From NCBI GenBank assembly GCA_026225945.1, contig JAMJFZ010000683.1:1-64000 (forward strand): a DNA stretch of 64,000 nucleotides, given 5' to 3'. The stretch comes from Cricetomys ansorgei. Lineage: Eukaryota > Chordata > Mammalia > Rodentia > Nesomyidae. Below the pieces are notes generated by a model that searched no databases, was not told where the DNA came from, and was given only the letters and a program-made list of their open reading frames with translations. Made by a program: the position numbers and the translations under genes. Numbering within the stretch: the first letter of the stretch is position 1; each line of letters opens with the position of its first letter. Below are positions 60,178 to 64,000 of this stretch, piece after piece.

Positions 60178-60280
60178 GTTACTGTTTTCAAGACAGGGTT
60201 CTTGTATGTGGCCCTGGCTGTCCCGGAACTCAGGAATCCACCTGCCTCTGGCTCCCCAGTGCTGGGGTTAAAAGTGTACC
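60178..60280 (-). repeat. B1 SINE
   Basis: An antisense B1: CAAGACAGGGTTCTTGTATG, CCTGGCTGTCCCGGAACTCA. Confidence 0.78.
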
Positions 60281-60283
60281 TTT

Positions 60284-60640
60284 TGTTGTAGAAGTTTATT
60301 TCTAGCTGTGTTTATAATAATTGTTTTGTGCACTGTTGGGGGAAGGTCTACCTAGGCCTTGGCATTTTGTATTGTCTTCAGGGGTTGGATTGATGTGGGC
60401 GGTGTCTCATTGGATGTCTGTCTTGGAATCTGCAGATGCTATCAGTAGAACACCTGAGGAGTTCTGGATCAATAAAACACCCGAGCTCAGACGTTCAGGG
60501 ATCCATTGCCCGGTATGGCACTGGCCAGGATGGTGGTTCCCTTTGCTGAGGTCTGGCAGGGCTTCCACCTATGAATATGTCTCCTTGTCATCCATGCTGA
60601 GCCACCCCATAAGCACACAACTATACCTCACCATGCTCGG
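60284..60640 (+). mobile_element. LTR-like element, paralogous to 56338-56660
   Basis: Begins TGTTGTAGAAGTTTATTTCTA and follows the 56338 element block by block (GCACTGTTGGGGGAAGGTCT, AGTAGAACACCTGAGGAGTT). AATAAA near 60471 (GATCAATAAAACACC) is a poly(A)-signal candidate. Confidence 0.68.
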
Positions 60641-60666
60641 CCCAAGAGTGTATATATATAAATTTA

Positions 60667-60667
60667 T

Positions 60668-60706
<39 letters not shown>
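60667..60706 (+). repeat. (TG)n microsatellite
   Basis: About 19 TG units with one early interruption. Confidence 0.95.
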
Positions 60707-60707
<1 letters not shown>

Positions 60708-61330
60708 CAATTTTATGTGGTATCAGAGGAGGCCAGAAGAGGCCATTGAGTCCTCTGCAGTTGAAGTTATGTGAGCCAGTTGACATGGGTGTTGGGAACT
60801 GAACTCTGATCTTCTGCAAAAACAGGAAGTGCTCTTATACATCTATCTATCTAGATATCTATCTACTGTGTATATGTATGTATGACTGCGTGTATATTTT
60901 GAGACAGGGTCTTGGATTAGATAATCCAGTCTGGCCTCAGACTTGATTTGGAGTTAGGGGTGACCTTGAACTGATACTCCTGCCTCCACCTCCTGAGCCA
61001 AAGATTACAAGCACATACAACCACACCCAGTTTATGCAGTGCTGGGAATCGAACCCAAAACCTCATGCATGCTAGGTCAGCTACATTCCCCAGTCCTATG
61101 AAATCCATTGTTATTCCTTGAAGTATTCTCCTTCTTCTATACAAGTTTGATGTTGGAGTTTCAATCTATGGAAGAGGTTCCTGTTTTCTTGTTGGTGTTT
61201 TTTGCATCTTGTTTTTATTCGTGATAAGATCTCACTTATATAGTCCAGACTGGCCTTGAATTCTCCATTCTTCTGCTTCTGCCTTCTGAATTTTGGGATT
61301 ACAGAGATAGAATGTGGTTGACATTTCTGA
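60707..61330. other. SINE-derived stretch
   Basis: B2/B3-like phrases near 60725-60840 (GAGGCCAGAAGAGGCCATTG, TTGGGAACTGAACTCTGATC) and an antisense B1-like unit near 60898-61040. No gene was recognised. Confidence 0.55.
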
Positions 61331-61334
61331 TTTC

Positions 61335-61460
61335 TTCTTTTTTGTTTTTGAGTCAGTGTCTCACTATGCAGCTCTGGCTGTCCTGGAACTCACAGAGAGC
61401 TGCCTGCCTCTGCCTCTCGAGTGCTGGGATTGAAGGCGTGGGACATTATGCCTGGCCAAG
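61335..61460 (-). repeat. B1 SINE
   Basis: A clear antisense B1: GGCTGTCCTGGAACTCACAG, CTGCCTGCCTCTGCCTCTCG, GTGCTGGGATTGAAGGCGTG. Confidence 0.87.
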
Positions 61461-61654
61461 GTTTCCTTTTTCTTTTTCCTGCTCTGAGACCCCAGGAGTC
61501 AAGCACCTGTGCTTGAAAGGGAGTCATGAAGAGTAAATATTCGATCAGATTTCTGAATATACTCCCACCTTGGTAATTACTGTGAATGCTTTACAGAGAA
61601 AACAGGTCCTTGAACTCAAATCAAAGACATGCAAGTTTTTGGTTTTGTTTTTTT

Positions 61655-61820
61655 TGAGATATGTGGTGTGTATGTGTGTGTATAGTGTGTGTGGTGTGTG
61701 TGTCTGTGTGCTGTGGTATGCGTGGTGTGTGTATGTGTGTGCGTGGTGTGTGTGTGTGTGGTGTATGTGCTGTGTGTATGTTTGTACGTGGTATGTGTGG
61801 TGTGTGTGTGTGTGTGTTAA
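61655..61820 (+). repeat. Compound (TG)n / TGTGGTG microsatellite
   Basis: TG runs interspersed with GGTG, TATG and CTG. Cys/Val-rich predicted peptides here are artefacts. Confidence 0.93.
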
Positions 61821-61889
61821 GAAGTAGAGGGCCCTGAGGGGTCCCCTGGACTATGGGTGGGGAGAAGCAACTAGCATCCCCTACCAGGG

Positions 61890-62210
61890 CTCCGTTCCTT
61901 GGCCTGAGCACCCCGCATCCGCGCCCATAGATGGATCAGGCTATCGTGCGGGGGCCGGCTTTGAAAATGTTCAAAGTCTGTTGCCCGCCGGCTGTAACGG
62001 CTTTTGCAGTTGGACTGTGTGGTAGGAAAAGAGGAAGGGAGACGTTTGTGCTGTGTTGCAGGTTGGGAGAATTGTTTTTTGTACCTTATACCCTAGGTTC
62101 GGGGTGGGCGTTACTGCTAGGTTGCCATGTTTCCCGCTCCGCTGCGTCCGGTGATAGCATCATGAACAGCATTCATTAGGGAACTTGAGTATATAGCAGG
62201 GCGACCATAG
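61890..62210 (+). promoter_or_regulatory. GC-rich patch, possible promoter or first exon
   Basis: CpG-rich sequence (CCCCGCATCCGCGCCCATAG, TATCGTGCGGGGGCCGGC). ATG at 61931 opens MDQAIVRGPALKMFKVCCPP, and GGACTGTGTG|GTAGGA offers a weak donor near 62021. No protein family is recognised, so this is only a candidate. Confidence 0.3.
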
Positions 62211-64000
62211 GCCCAGTGTAGGTGACCCCAGAACTAGTTTCTGAGGTCTCTCAGTGTCATAGTCTGGGACTGGCTGAAAACTTGCGTCTAGGTCCACTTG
62301 TCACAGGTGATCCGTGGCGGGAGGGAAAGGTACAAATAAAAGCCCCTGGAGTTTGTATGGTCACTAAAACCGGTGCTATGATTTCTGCATCGGGGCTGGG
62401 TTCCGTTTGTGTCTCAGGTCCCCTTCCCAACTGTGTAAAGCCTGGAGCCACTCGAAAGGCGCCATCTGCTTATCATTTGAATCTGAAAGTAGGTTTGTGG
62501 CTACTTAGGTTTGAAACCTGGGAGTAGGGAGCAGCTTAAAGACTGCTGCGCGGAGAGGTATTAACCTCTCTGGCTTGTTGGCAGTGCCATGTGGGCTTCC
62601 TTGGTTCTTGGGGTCTTGAAATCTTTAAGGTGGAATAGGAGAAGGTGGGGGAGGAGATCAATCCTTGGTTGTCGCGAGTGACTTAATAGGCCCACCGCTG
62701 TGTGTGTGTGTGTGTGTGTGTGTGTGTTGAGGTGGTCACTTTTTCCAGCAGCAGCTCCCTGGCAGGGCAGGGGCGGGAAGTTGCATAGAAGTGTGTTAGG
62801 GGCAGGCCAGGTACATACAGTAGGTTCCTGCAGAAGCCTAAGCTAGGGCTGCGCATCTGTCCCTCCACCTTGCTCCCCGCCCCACACCAGCCAAAGAGTT
62901 GGTACAGGAGTCTTTTGGGGGCTCGCCAGGATTGCTTCAAGATGTTGCAGTGTCTGTAGGTCCCGACTGCCGCTCGCAAGGGTTTGTGTTGCGCTCTGTC
63001 GCTTGTCTCATGTGAGCTTCGTTAAGCGCCGTGATTTATTACTCAGACTAGATGCTTAATTTTTGAATCTGCAACAGATGAAAAAGGGCAGGGGGGATGT
63101 GGCTCGAGGTCAGCATGTTTTCTCAATCAGACCAAAGCAGCCCGGCAGATGTTTGAAATTTGCCTATATTTTCAGCCTCAGGTGGAAAGCCAGTCCTAAC
63201 AGTCAGGATGTCCTTTTTCCTTCCTTGTACCTGAGATCTTGGCAGTGATCTAAAGGAGGTGATTAGTAGCTCCAGAAAAAAAAAAACACTGGAGAGGAGG
63301 TGGTGCAGAGCTGGAAGAGGAAGAAGGCATTAGGGGATAGAGGCTCTAGGGACACCCCCCACCCTAGCCACCTACTTGTAACTAGTTCCTACCTCGTAGG
63401 TTTCAGCACCTCTCAATCCTGCCACATCACTAGGAATCCTCAAGGAACTGTTGTGTTGATTATGTCCTCAGGAACTCCTCCTGGCCACACCGAATGGTGT
63501 GGTTTAATAATGTCGTTAAGAGTCTGAAGCCAATCAAGGTGACAGTCATCCCAACTCCCCAGTGTTCCAGGCAAGGTTCACGAGGTCTCTCCATGGTTCA
63601 CCTTGTATGTCCATGCAGGGCCTCTTGCACTGATGTGTTAAGTGTTGTACTCTGAAGGAAATGTGAACCAGAGGCGTGTAGAGATAGCTGTTGATCCAGT
63701 GTTTGAAGGAGGGAGGCAGGTGCTGAAGATGTCCTGTGGAGAGGAGTTGATATCCCTTTGAGGGAGTGTAAAGTGTGTATTTGTTTGGTGTCTGCTCCTG
63801 TGTTCTTGGCTCTGTTTCCATAGAGCCTGGGCAAAGAAGAGATAGACAGAAGTTAAAGCATCTCCATTTTTACTAGTATGAACAGAGCCAAGAAGGGCTA
63901 ACAGCACCTGGTAGAGACCAAGACAGCTGATTTCTCAGAGCATGAAGAACTGTGGAAGGGTCTTTGTTCTTCTCAGCTCCCTAGGGCCTTGAGGAACCCA
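62211..64000. other. Unassigned right end of the window
   Basis: Contains a (TG)n run at 62699-62727 and an A-run at 63278-63287. Open frames at 62222-62527 and 63638-63907 have no known motif. Nothing else is supported. Confidence 0.35.

Noticed and set aside
61570..61827. Cys/Val-rich 85-codon frame
   Set aside because: It is translated from the TG microsatellite.

Overview
The window is nuclear DNA of a murid-type rodent. The evidence is dense B1 and B2 SINEs, Lx-like LINE-1 tails, KRAB zinc-finger (KRAB-ZNF) exons with the standard 127-nt and 61-nt spacing, and a young class II (IAP-type) endogenous retrovirus. The species cannot be fixed from sequence alone. Most long open frames are by-products of the 84-nt zinc-finger period or of repeats. 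The real coding content is split into short exons, so it was read by splice sites and codon frame.

Layout. (1) 1-7.8 kb, plus strand: KRAB-ZNF locus 1, with intron 1, KRAB-A exon, 61-nt exon and finger exon. The KRAB part is intact, but a frame change and a stop separate it from 16 well-formed fingers. (2) 7.9-16.7 kb: SINEs, a U2 fragment, a minus-strand L1 interrupted by an LTR-like repeat, a long unassigned stretch, and a hAT/URR1-like DNA transposon with 8-bp target duplications. (3) 16.7-22.3 kb, plus strand: KRAB-ZNF locus 2, with KRAB exons followed by about 35 finger units broken by several stops and frameshifts. (4) 22.3-31.9 kb: repeats, a CA microsatellite, a CpG island without a recognised gene and an LTR-like element. 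(5) 32.0-35.5 kb, plus strand: promoter and exon 1 (ATG directly before a splice donor) of a third KRAB-ZNF locus, with intron 1 paralogous to the start of the window; its KRAB and finger exons are not seen. An L1 tail and a SINE cluster follow. (6) 40.2-55.2 kb, minus strand: 17 exons of HAUS5, a subunit of the augmin complex. One 1-nt deletion breaks exon 6 and the last coding exon is not found, so this is probably a partial duplicate or decaying copy. (7) 47.5-54.6 kb, plus strand: a full-length provirus inside HAUS5 intron 1, antisense to it. It has 351-bp LTRs differing at one base, a 6-bp target duplication, a tRNA-Phe primer site, a gag-pol with an internal deletion and a broken MMTV/IAPE-type env. 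(8) 55.2-64 kb: an older retroviral integrase fragment with LTRs, a degenerate minisatellite, microsatellites, SINEs and a GC-rich patch.

Together this looks like the edge of a KRAB-ZNF cluster, a region type shaped by segmental duplication and retroelement insertion. KRAB-ZNF proteins classically silence such elements through TRIM28. Here both finger loci look damaged, while the provirus is very young.
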